Below are positions 13,250 to 24,319 of a stretch of DNA of 64,000 nt, piece after piece (the first letter of the stretch is position 1; every line of letters starts with the position of its first letter). The notes below the pieces were generated by a model. It saw only the letters and a list, made by a program, of their open reading frames with translations. It was not told the origin of the DNA and ran no database searches. Source of the DNA: Tetrahymena thermophila SB210 (taxonomy: Eukaryota; Ciliophora; Oligohymenophorea; Hymenostomatida; Tetrahymenidae). The stretch is taken from positions 124,001 through 188,000 of the forward strand of contig NW_002476199.1 of the NCBI RefSeq assembly GCF_000189635.1, in the 5' to 3' direction. The translations under genes were made by a program, and so were the position numbers.

Positions 13250-13735
13250 TTTATATTTTTATATATATATAAATATTGTACAATAGAATATATTGTTCTT
13301 TTCTATCAGCATAATTCATTCACTCACTCACTAACTAATTAACACACTCTTTCTATTTAAATTCAATCTAACATTTTATAAATTTAACAAATGCACTCAA
13401 ACAAACTTGAACATTTAAAATCTTTGATATTTTTAATACTTAAATTTAAACTTTCTTTTTTATTTTAATATTAACTTTCATAATTTTTAAATTTGGGTTT
13501 AAGATTTCAGTATATTTAACATTTATATTTATATATATACATAAATATTGTACAATAGAATATATTGTTCTTTTCTATCAGCATAAAGCTAACATTTTCT
13601 AATTTTAGCATTTGCACTCAAACAAGCTTAAACGAACATTTTAAAGTATTTGATATTTTTAATACTTAAATTTAAACTTTCTTTTTTATTTTAGCATTAA
13701 CTTTCTTAATTTTAAAATTTGGGTAAATTTAACAC
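13250..13735. repeat. imperfect tandem duplication, about 280-bp period
   Basis: Two copies lie in the space between the convergent eIF6 and coiled-coil genes. Each begins with a TATATATA-type run followed by AAATATTGTACAATAGAATA, TATTGTTCTTTTCTATCAGC and ATAA (about 13250 and 13523). Each later carries GCACTCAAACAA and TTTGATATTTTTAATACTTA (about 13392 and 13612). Copies differ by small indels and substitutions. The GTACAATAGAATATATTGTTC portion contains an imperfect inverted repeat around its centre. No coding frame is evident. Confidence 0.8.
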
Positions 13736-13854
13736 TCCAATACTTACTTACTATAATATTAATTTTGTATATAAAATACTTTGGAAAAATTAAAGTAGGA
13801 CTAATTAATTAATTGTTTATTTATTTTATTTTATTTTATTTTAGTCTTAATATA

Positions 13855-16800
13855 TCAGTGATTAATAATTTTGGATATAACTCTGTCTTTAAAATCGTGC
13901 TAAATTGTAGAAGTTTCTACATAATATTTTTTAGGTGGTCCTGCTAAAGTTTCTATATTTGATACTTCCCACTGTTTTTCTATATCTTGTATACGCTTTT
14001 ATAACTTGATTCTTTCTTTTTATTGAACTTATAGCTTCTATCTTTGCTAAACCAAATGTGCATTTCTTTCTATTTCTTGGATTTATTCTGGAGTACCTTT
14101 AATTGGATTTCTGGAGCTACCCAAAAATATATATCTAGGTCTTTTTCTTTCCAATATTTCTATCATCAAGTTTTTACGTCTTTTTAATTTTTCAGCTTCT
14201 TTTTTCTCTGCTTCATCTAAATAAATTTAGTTTTCTTGCTGATATTCATCTTATTCTATTTAGTTTTATTGTAATTTAGAATCCTAACTAATGATTTAAG
14301 TATTCTCTAAGCTTTATCCTTACGACTACTGAATAGATTAATATTTAGAATCGCTAGCAATATCTTTTGAAAATTACTCTCTTATAGGAGTTATATTCTT
14401 TGATTATAAGTAAATATTTTAATTTGAAGTCCTTGGCCTTGGTTACTGCAACTAAGAATAGTTTTAAATAAAGCTACTTTAATTATTACTAATACTAGAA
14501 ATACCAGAACTACTCCTTTTATTTTTACCTCCACCAAACCTCTAATAAGAAGAGCTTGGCCTAGAAGTATTTATAGTTTAATTTTTATCATTAACGTAGA
14601 ATGAAACAGATAAGTTATTAGATTTAACTCTTTAAAATTTGGAAGAGATATCTTCAGACTCTGACTAATAATTAGGACTCTAATTAGAAACTTATGAGTT
14701 TACTACTTCATTCTTTGCTACTATGGTTTTTCCTGTAGTTGGTCTTGTTGAAGAAGAACTCTTTAATTTGAAACGACTATATCTATCATTATAAAGCTAT
14801 TTAGGATCTAGCTACTATTCTTCTTAATTTTCATCAACCTTGCTTCTTTCCTTCTCTATGAAATCTTCTATTTCAATCAGCTCATTGTTATGAGAAAATA
14901 TATTGCTGAGCATCACATAATGAACGTCAGCACTTATATCTATTTCTTTTTATTTTTCACAAATTAAGTTATTGAGTCCTGAGTTATCAAAGCTGTCGTT
15001 GACATATTTTGAAATGTTCATTTTTTAGCTTTGCTATTTTAATGGAGTTTAAGAATGCGAAACACTTTTAGTTTTATTTTATAAGTTTGTCACTTTACTT
15101 CTTTACGGTTATATATTATCAAAGTGCTCATTCAAGTAAAAAATTTTTAGTTCATTTTTCTGCTTATCTTTAATTTCTTATTATATTTTATTTTACTAAA
15201 GCTAACCATAAATACTACCTTAAGAAATACTTCTATCTCTATTAAATCCAGAATCTTATGAGTTTTTACATGAATTAGATGGGCTCACTCTTCCAGACTG
15301 CAGCTCTCTATTTTTATATTTTGTAAATTTCATAAGAAAATGAAAAAAAAATGAATTAAATAAATAAATAAATTACGAATTTGTAATAAATTAAGTGGTG
15401 GTCTAATTTAATTTAGATTTAACATACTTCTTTACAGCATCTTCTTTTAATTTTTTTAACTTACTTTGCATTTATTTTTGTTATTTTTTCTCATCGTCTA
15501 AGAAAGACTAAGGATCTATCTTTTGTAAGAGAGGCTTGAGGTTATTTGCATTTAAAACAAAATGGAAATTAGTTATTTTTCCTTAATCGTTGGCATACCT
15601 TTTAAATGTATTATTTCTTTTTTAGTTTTCTATGTAAGATTTTGCTTATTCTTAGTCTGGGATAGCTTTCAATAGCTTTACCTATCTGTTAATCAGCCTA
15701 ATAATTTCTTAAGGAACAAAGACTTTATTATTTAAACTGATTAAATATTTTTCTAATTTATTCTTAGCACATGATATCTAAATAGCTAGTATATCTTAAA
15801 ACTACCACAAAATTTATAGAATATTTTGGATTTCATCATATTTCATCATTTATTTGTTTGCAATTATTTTTTCAACTTATTTTAGTTTGTTATAAAATCT
15901 CATTAAATTTTATAGTTCTAGATCTATTATTTCATTCGAAAAAGATGGAGGCTAGCTCAGAGATTTTTTTTTCTGTTTCTTTAATTGGTTTTTTTAGTAT
16001 CTTAGCTAAATTTTTTAGATCCTCTCTTCAATGGCTGTAGTTATATTTATTTAATTTTTTTCACCTAGGTTTTACTCACTTTCATTTTTATTTTTTTTAA
16101 TTTAAGAGTAGTCTATTGCTATCCCATCAATAATTATTTTATTTGTTGAGCTCTATAATAATTCATTTGCAAGAAATTAATTATTCTGTTTAATGAATAA
16201 AAAATCTTCTAATTCCAAGTCCTCTTCGTCATCATTATCATTACTATCATTCAATGAAAATAGTTCTATATTAGTTAGATTTATGCTTTAAGTTTAAAAG
16301 GATTCAATTAAGAATATTTAATAGTTTCTTTTGCTTTTCATTAGCTCATCAAGAAAAAATAGAATTTCATTCAGCTTAAATAAGAGGAGCTGTTTCACTG
16401 GCGAACTTAAAGCATTTTCGCTATTTAAAATTAAATCTATGTTAGATGTAATTTTTAAAAGATATTCTCTCTATATTTCATCAATTTTATTTTTTTCATT
16501 TTGTAATTGTTTTTTTCTATAATTAGTAAGCGACTTGCTAGCCTTTTTGTTAAGTTCATCGATTTTATTATGCATTTTGTTATAATCCTCAATAGTTGAT
16601 ACATAATCTTTGATTTCAGTTATTTTTTAATAGAAGTCAATACAAAATTTCTCTTGAATTTGCTTCACTTCAATTAATTGCTTAACCATTTAATATTAAA
16701 TAATTTTGTTATATTCCTCTAAAGAATTAATGAAGTCAATCTTTTTTTGCATTAACTCAACATTTCTGTCTTTAATGTCTCTTTCTAGAAGTACATCCAA

Positions 16801-17079
16801 TTCAATATCAATTTCTTCTTGCAATTGCTTTTCAATAACTTCTTTGAGTTTTTTATCATGCTCAATTTTTTATAATTCCTCTTTCAAGTAGTTTTAATTC
16901 ATTTAGTTTGTATTAGCAAGTCTCTTTTTTTTATAAAGTTGGCTACTCTCTCTTATTTTATTTTAGTATCCATACATCTCTTTAAGTTTGAGGACATTGA
17001 CATCCTATTTTTTATAGTGATCATGAGTAACATCAACAGGTCCATCTAAAAATGTCAAATCACTGATCATTTTTTACAT
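13855..17079 (-). CDS. coiled-coil protein of unknown function
   Basis: An almost uninterrupted frame of about 1,050 codons ending at TGA 13855-13857. Translation from ATG 17079 begins MQKMISDLTFLDGPVDVT. The frame stays open upstream to a TGA near 17212 and still looks protein-like (QPYPPKKLIYYYY), so an upstream exon is possible. The N-terminal half is rich in Lys, Glu, Leu, Ile and Asn with heptad character (for example EELQKIEHDKKLKEVIEKQL), predicting an extended coiled coil. The middle is Ser/Gln-rich. The C-terminus has a basic, conserved-looking block (PRYIFLGSSRNPIKGTPEQ, then GPPKKYYVET). A short intron probably lies near 15320-15395 (GTAATTTATTT...AAAAATAG). A cytoskeletal or ciliary structural role would fit this composition but is not shown. 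Confidence 0.75.
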
Positions 17080-17394
17080 GTCATAATAAAATTGGTTTCT
17101 TATTTTTTTGATTTCAATATAATAATAATATATTAATTTTTTTGGTGGATATGGTTATTTATTAATTTTACAATTCAAAACAAAACAATACTATAAGAAT
17201 AGGCTTTATTTTCAAAAAGTCCTGAATTTATTTACAAATTTGTTATTTTCTTATATTTTTTCTGTTAGGTATAAATATCTTAAATTGATAGATTGCTTAC
17301 TGTAATCAAAGTTTACAAAAATATCATGCCATTTAATACAAATTAATAATGTTTTTTGTTATTAAAAAATTATTTTAATTTCTTTTCTTCTATT

Positions 17395-18150
17395 TAACAA
17401 AATTTTTTATTTTAATTTTTAAAATTTTAACATATAAATTTGTTAATTTTATAAATAGTTCTTTAAAATTAATATTTTAGAAAAAATATTATTTAAAGTA
17501 TTGAGATTAAAATTTATAACACACTCTAAATTTACTCTTTTTAGTTTTATATAATATAATTTCCTTGAATAAATAAAATTTTAATTATTTTGTTTTCATA
17601 TTTAAACATATGATTTTTATTTGAAATATTATAAAATTTAATTGTAAATCTTTCAATATTTTTTATTTTGATTATTCAAATTTTAACATAAAAATTTGTT
17701 AATTTTATAAATAGTTCTTTTAAATTAATATTTTTTTCTAAAATACTATTTAAAATATTGAGATTAAAATTTATAATGCACTCACTCTAAATTTACTCTT
17801 TTTAACTTTATATAATATATTCTTTTTGAATAAATACAATTTTAATTATTTTGTTTTCATATTTAAGCATATTTGAAATATTATTAAATTAAACTGTACA
17901 TTTTTCAAAATTTTTTATTTGAATTTTTCAGTTTAAACATATAAATTTGTTATTTGATAAATAGTTCTTTTAGATAAATATTTTAGTAAAGAATATTATT
18001 TAAAATATTGAGATTAATATTTATAATACACTCTAAATTTACTCTTTTGAATTTTATATAATATAATTGCTTTTAATAAATAAAATTTTAATTATTTTTT
18101 TCATATTTAAGCATATGATTTTCATTTGAAATATTATAAAATTAGATTGT
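17395..18150. repeat. three imperfect tandem copies downstream of the helicase gene
   Basis: Three copies of a roughly 250-bp unit, each containing ATAAATAGTTCTTT, then TATTGAGATTAA, ACTCTAAATTTACTCTTTT, TTATATAATATA and TTTGAAATATTAT. Matching points lie near 17429, 17685 and 17936. The last copy runs into the 3' end of the helicase reading frame: TTTGAAATATTATAAAATT at 18125-18143 covers its final codons, next to the TGA at 18122. Earlier copies carry the same stretch in non-coding DNA. Confidence 0.85.
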
Positions 18151-21100
18151 TTGTTTTTGCCCATTTATAGTATTCTTTCCAGTGTGGATCTTGTCCTAGT
18201 GTGTCTATGTCGGCTATTTTATTTAGATTCTTTTTTAATTTTCTTTCTAAAAACTAATTTTAATATTACCAATTATTATGATACCACGCTTTCCACTCCA
18301 CAAGACTGTATTTAAAAGTCTTGGATCCCTTAAAATGCCCATAGCCTTCTATAATAGTTTATAAAAAAATATGCTAGGACTTAATCAAAGGATGCAAGAT
18401 TTGGGAATTTTTTAATCGAAACCGAAGGAAATATTTTTAAAAATCAGATTGATTTTTATTGAAAAAATTAAAGGTTAAAGCACTTAATTATCTTAATTAA
18501 GCAAATGCTCCAATTAATATATCATTTTCAAATAAATTTAATTAAAAAATGAAATTTGTTAAAGTATTTACATGTTTATTGCTTCTAACAGGAGAGAATA
18601 TAATCAATTCTTTGTCCATCAAATTAGCTTTTTCGACAGTTTCAATGTCAATCAGTGTTGAATGCTTTGTAATTCTGAGAGTTTCTTCAATAGTAAGACT
18701 GAACATTGAAGGGTGTTTCTATTATTTAACATTAGTATTTCAATAGATTGTTTTTTTATAATTTATTTATTTTTTTTTTTACCTTTGCTTAGGTGTTGAT
18801 TTCTGATCTTATTCTTTTCTTTTGCTCATCAAAGGTTGTCACGATACCAATATCGCTCTACTTAATGTAGCCAGCCTTCAAAATATTTAAAAGAATTTCA
18901 ACTACAACCTCCGCCTCTTTAGGATTTTATAGTTATTCAATAAGTTGAGTAGCTTATTCTTAACCCTTTACAAATATAACACAGGACTTAATTGCAGGGT
19001 TAGGCCAAGGGAATCCTCTTAGTTCTGGTTTAAATTCTTCAACAATACCATTTTCAAGCATATTGTTGTAGAAATATCTAGATTAAAAGATCATTTAGTT
19101 GGCAGCTACCCTATATTGAGTCTTCAACAAGTGAGGCTTGAATCCTTATGAAATTAATTTTTCAAAGAGACTCATACACATACCTTTTGACTAAGCAAAC
19201 ATTGATTATGATTTAGGAGAGCTTTACATATGATCTCCTATTAACACAAGTTAGTTGCATAGTCTATGAATTGGAATCAGAGAAAGAGGCTCTGATACAG
19301 TATTAGCTTCATCAATAATTACTCTTGTAAAATGCAAACCTTTTAAATAATCTGCCATTACAGTTTGGCAAGTACAGCAAACAACTTAAGCTTCTCTCAG
19401 CATTTTCTTTAAAATCAAGAATTTCATTGAATTAGGGATATATTCTTAGGGTTTTGGAGCTAAGTGCTTTCCATCTTTTGAAGTTAACTTTTAAATAGGT
19501 TCATGACCATCAGGCTTCGAGATAATCTCATTAATATGATCTAAACGATCTTCAAAACCAGGTCCAATAGTTACTGCCTTAACATTAGCCTTAATAAGCT
19601 CTCCATAAATAATGTTGACTGTTCCTTATGATTCAGCTGTTACTAAAATCGGTTAGTTTGATGCTCTTAGCCATTCTAATACTATTTCAACTGCTGCAGT
19701 AGTTTTACCACTTCCAGGAGGTCCTTAAACAATAGTTATTCTATTTAGGGCAGCCTTTTCAACAGCTAGCTATTATTCTGCATTTAGCTATGTCTTAGTA
19801 TTTGTTGCTGTATAAATAAATATTTAAAGTAACTTATAAAGTAAATTCTTTTCAAATAAATGTTTACCTTTGTATTATTCTTGATTTGACAGCCTTTTTA
19901 TTATGTGAGAGGTTTATCCAGGAGGAGTGCAAATAGTGTGCATAATAGCAGGATGAGCAGATCTGCTTTCGAAACAAAATACTCTTAGGGCATCTTGCAT
20001 ACGTTCATGTTGAGTTCTAGAGAAAATCTTAGTTATTTTCCATTAACGTTAAGAATCGAAAGAAATGCTCTTAGATTAATCATAAGTTGGACAAATAAAA
20101 ACCTTCATTTTAGAATCCTTAGTCATTTCTCTTACTTAACCAATAAGTGCAAACTCAACAACATTACCGAATTCAGTGATATTGTGGATAAAGTCTCTAT
20201 TATCCTTGGCAGATTTAGCTCTTTAGTTAATGTAAAGAGCTAATTTAGAAATATTGTCATCAAGGACAGGCTTGTCATAACTTGGACGGAAGAAAGTAGT
20301 AAGAATAACAATATCTCCCTCGACTATCATATGGTGGGTTTCTCTAACATCATACTTGCATCTTCATGTTAAAAATAAATAAATAAATAAATTTAATTTT
20401 TAATAAAATCAAATTACTTTTTAAGAAGCTTTTAATCTATGCACTCTTAGGTTTCTAGAGGAGTAACTGCTACAACATCATAGCAGTGTGCAGTTCCTAT
20501 TTTCTCGATTTTACCATTTATATTGCACAGATATTCAATAGGATTTCTACTTTGTATTGATTCATACATGCAATCAATAGCTTCTGATATAATCATATTC
20601 TTTTTTTAAGCATAATAATCTGCAGAGCTTTCATGGACAAACCCTGATGTTTCAAGTTGCAGCTAGGTGTATATTTTTTCTGCAATTTCTAAAGAGAATT
20701 ATTTATCACCTGAATAAAGAAGAGTTTCATATAATTCATCAAGTAATACTGCTGGTATTGAGTTCTCCCTCTTTGCAAAACCCTTTTTACCAAAAACTGC
20801 AAAAAAAATTTAGATTTTTTTAAAAATGAAAAAAAATTTAGATAAAAAAGACTAAATAAATTTCAATGTTTTTACTTGATTCTGCAATTTTCTGATAATT
20901 TTGGCTATTCATATCATAATCTTTTAAGAATTTAAGCTTAGGTTGAACTTTATTGACAAATAGATCGTCTTCTTCATCATCTATATACTTCTCATCTGAG
21001 TCATCAAAGAGAACATCAGAGTGTCTCATAGGCCATTTTTATGCCATTTCATAGACTGTTCTAAGTGGAGTATTGTCAGCTATGGTTTCATTATTACTTA

Positions 21101-22873
21101 ATGGGACTAAGATGTCTTGCAAATCTCTAACAAAAGGATCTCTCACTAATTCTTTGTTGAATTCATCATCATTATATGGAGGAAGACCGCTTGTTACTTT
21201 TGTAATTAATTAATAAATATCAAAAAAATAAATTTAATAAGTTGATTAATTACGTATTTCTTTTTCTGAAAACTCAATAGAATTCAAGTCGTATATATCA
21301 TGAGGATTACATGCCTTCTATCTTGTAATACCATAATTTAAAAATAATTTTTATTTAACTCTGTCTTCATCATATTTTTAAACAAAATCTTTGCTTGTTT
21401 AAACTTCTTCTTGTTGCCTCATAAACTAACCTTACATATTAGATTCTATAGAAGTTTCTCCCACAGGTTTCTTATTGATTATATCTAATATTTGCTACAA
21501 GAGAATAGCATTTTAATGAATTACACCATGTGACCAAATAAATGAAATCTTGATTATAACAAAAATAAATTTATTTTTAATAAAAAGTTAAACTGAATAA
21601 AAAATAATTAATTACTTCATTCCATTCTAGAGTTTTGAATTTTCCTATTTCTCTAAGACAGTTGATGGCTTCTGCTATATTTTATTTTCTTAAATAATCT
21701 TGCAATTTCTTTGATAATTTTCTTGCTCTTTTATGATTAGATTCTTGTATTTTTTCTTCAAAATCACTTCTTGGTTTAGGTTTAGCCATCTACTATAAGT
21801 AGTTGTTTTCTTTTTATAGCATAACTTAGGGTTGCTCGTGTAAAAATTTTTTATCTCTAAGTCCGAGTCTGATTGTACCAGTTTAGATTAGATCAACTAC
21901 TAATCTTTCCAAGGCCATTCTTTTGGCATCTTATTTTCTTTTTCCAAAGCCAACTGCAACAAAATCACTAATGTTTCCATGTCTAAAATAATTAAATTTT
22001 AATGTAAGATTGCAGCTAAATCCTGTAATTTATCCCTTTTCATTTTCCTCTTCATAACCGCTTTAATGAGGAGTATAGTCTTATCTTAAAATACTTTTGG
22101 AAACTTATATCTAAATTTTTATACACAAATATTTAATATCTAAAAAAATTTTAGGTTAAAATTTTTACCCAGTTGTTGAATTATACAAAGTTTTATTTTC
22201 TCCAAGCTTCTAAGAGCTGTTCTGCTTCTTCAAAGGTTAGATCTTCAGTCAAAACTGTTTTTGATTTGCTGACTAACTTGCTTGGATCTTTTTTCTCTTC
22301 AGCATATTCTTTACGGTAATTTTATTACATTTTATTCAAATTAAAATTTTATGGGAATCTGTTGCTATATCCTTACTGTTGCTCCATCTTAACTTTCTTC
22401 TAAAGCTATTCTTTTTTAAAAAGCTTAGATTCTTTTTTTAATAATTCTTCAGGAGTAAGCTATTTTTTGAATCTATCTTTGTTGATTAATATTTTATCAT
22501 CAGTTTCACCCTCTTCAAAATCATCTTCATCAACATTGTTGATTCTCATATATCTTTTAAGCTGAAACTATTTATCTGTAGCTGGCTTTATCATGCTTTA
22601 TTCTTCCATTAGCTTATTCTATCTAGAGCTACTTTGTATTTTAAAATTTGTGTTTTTGTTAGCTTCAATCTATGTGTCTTGTATTTCTCCTTCTTCATCT
22701 TCATCTTCGTCATAATCATCATAATTATTGTTATTATGTTTGAAATTCGCATATTCATCCTCTTCATAATCTTCATCTAAATTAACTCCTTTGTGTTTAC
22801 TATAATCTAAATCTGCATATTCAAGCTCATCGTCAGTATGACTTGGATGAGGTAAATTATTGAAATCGTCCAT
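18122..22873 (-). CDS. UPF1/SEN1-like SF1 helicase with N-terminal dsRNA-binding domain
   Basis: Multi-exon gene, ATG 22873 (MDDFNNLPHPSHTDDE) to TGA 18122. An acidic N-terminus of about 200 residues is followed by a dsRNA-binding-domain-like region (FNYFRHGNISDFVAVGFG, then KRKQDAKRMALERLVVDL, about 22.0-21.9 kb). The helicase core follows: QLNAEQQLAVEKA (Q motif), VQGPPGSGKTTAAVE (Walker A, about 19.7 kb), RVIIDEANTVSEP (Walker B), LVLIGDHMQSSPK (motif III), KTQYRVAANQMIFQSRYFYN (motif IV region), QSDIGIVTTFDEQKKRI, then IETVEKANLMDKELIIFSPV and DPRLLNTVLWSGKRGIIIIG. The last two occupy motifs V and VI but lack the family QG and TR residues. A further tail, DPHWKEYYKWAKTNNL, fits UPF1-like proteins but lies in another frame, joined by an unclear step near 18255-18280. 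Probable role: RNA or RNP remodelling; unwinding ability is doubtful. Confidence 0.85.
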
Positions 22874-24319
22874 TTAATTAAAATGTTTTGCTTTTTCTGA
22901 AAACTTCAATATAAATAATAAGGCTAATTATTTGCTTTTTTATTATTATTTTTTATATTATTAATTTTAAAGAGCGTACTTTTTATAAAAATTACATAAA
23001 ATTAATAAATAGCCAAAGCAAATCAATCAAATACAAACAAAGTACAAATAGATTTATAAATTTAATTTTAAATTTAAAATTTAGGTGGCAAATATGCTCA
23101 AAAGAAGCAGAATTTATTGATCAAAATTTGTTTATTGATTAACTTAGAATTAAAAAATAAGAAAATTTAAAAAGATTTTTAAAATAAAAATATTTAAAAA
23201 AATTAAATTTAAATTATTGATTTTCCTAATAGAATTAATAAAATCTAAATTTTTTTTATTCATAAAAATAGCTCAAAATAAATAAATAAATAATTTTTTA
23301 TAAAATTGTGTTTATTAGAGAAAAGATTTTAAATAAATTTAAATTCAAACAAACTATGTGAAAAATATTTAAAACCAAAAAAATTAATCTGAAAAAAAAT
23401 AAAGTTTAATAAAAATAAAACTTTTTTTAGTAATTTAATATTTATTTTATAGATTAAAACAATCAAAACTTTTTGTATCCATTTAAATTGAAAAAAAAAT
23501 CTATTCAATAAATATAAAATTTGAAAATAAGTTTTTATTATTTGCTTTAAAAATGATAAAATTGTAAATTAAAAAGATAAAATGTTTATAAAAATATGTT
23601 TTTATTTATCTTTATTTTTTATTATTTTTGGAAGATAAAATTTCAATACTTTAAACAAAATAAAATTTATTTTGATTGGATTTTTAAAAATCATTTGAAA
23701 TAAAAAAATTAATTTTTTATTTATTTGAATATATTTATTTTAATGATTAAAATTTTTTTAGAAAAATAATTTGCTATTCAAAAAACATACCTTTTCTTAA
23801 TTAAATAAACAAAAAAAGAAACTTTTGCCAGAAATAAATTAAAAAGTAAAATGACTTCAAAATTTTAACTCTTGAAATTATATTTTTAATTTTTAAAATG
23901 CTTCAGCGGCTTTGCTTAACAATATTTTTACTCATCTTAGAATAAATTTAGTAAAATTGATAAATAAATAAGTAAAAATATTAAAAAAATTAAGTAAGAC
24001 TTGATAAATATTAGTTAATTGTAATATTATGTTTATAATTTTATGCTCATTTATTTATTTAGAAGATTGATTCACTGATCGATTAATTATATTTGGTCAT
24101 TTGATTAAAATTATGATGACAAACATAAAGAGAGAAGATTAAGGTTAATTAAATATGTTTATTATGAATGAGTAGTTTGAGATATTCACATATGCGTTTA
24201 AATAAAGAATATATTATTATGCACTAGGTAAGCAAAAATATATATTATTATTACTTCAAAGATTAAAAAAATTTAATATAATAATCGATAGTTGTATATA
24301 TTAGAGTAAGAAAGGGTGA
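22874..24319. other. AT-rich intergenic spacer
   Basis: About 1.45 kb between two minus-strand genes, among the most AT-rich DNA in the window with many A and T runs. It includes the helicase 5' flank and the uL13 3' flank. I see no gene, RNA or repeat unit. Confidence 0.6.

Noticed and set aside
18549-18746. 65-codon open frame on the plus strand
   Set aside because: It is antisense to the helicase exon encoding IETVEKANLMDKELIIFS; no independent coding signal.
22140-22200. 29-nt intron candidate in the helicase dsRBD exon
   Set aside because: Only the longer 58-nt version, using the next AG, keeps the frame of the downstream dsRBD sequence.
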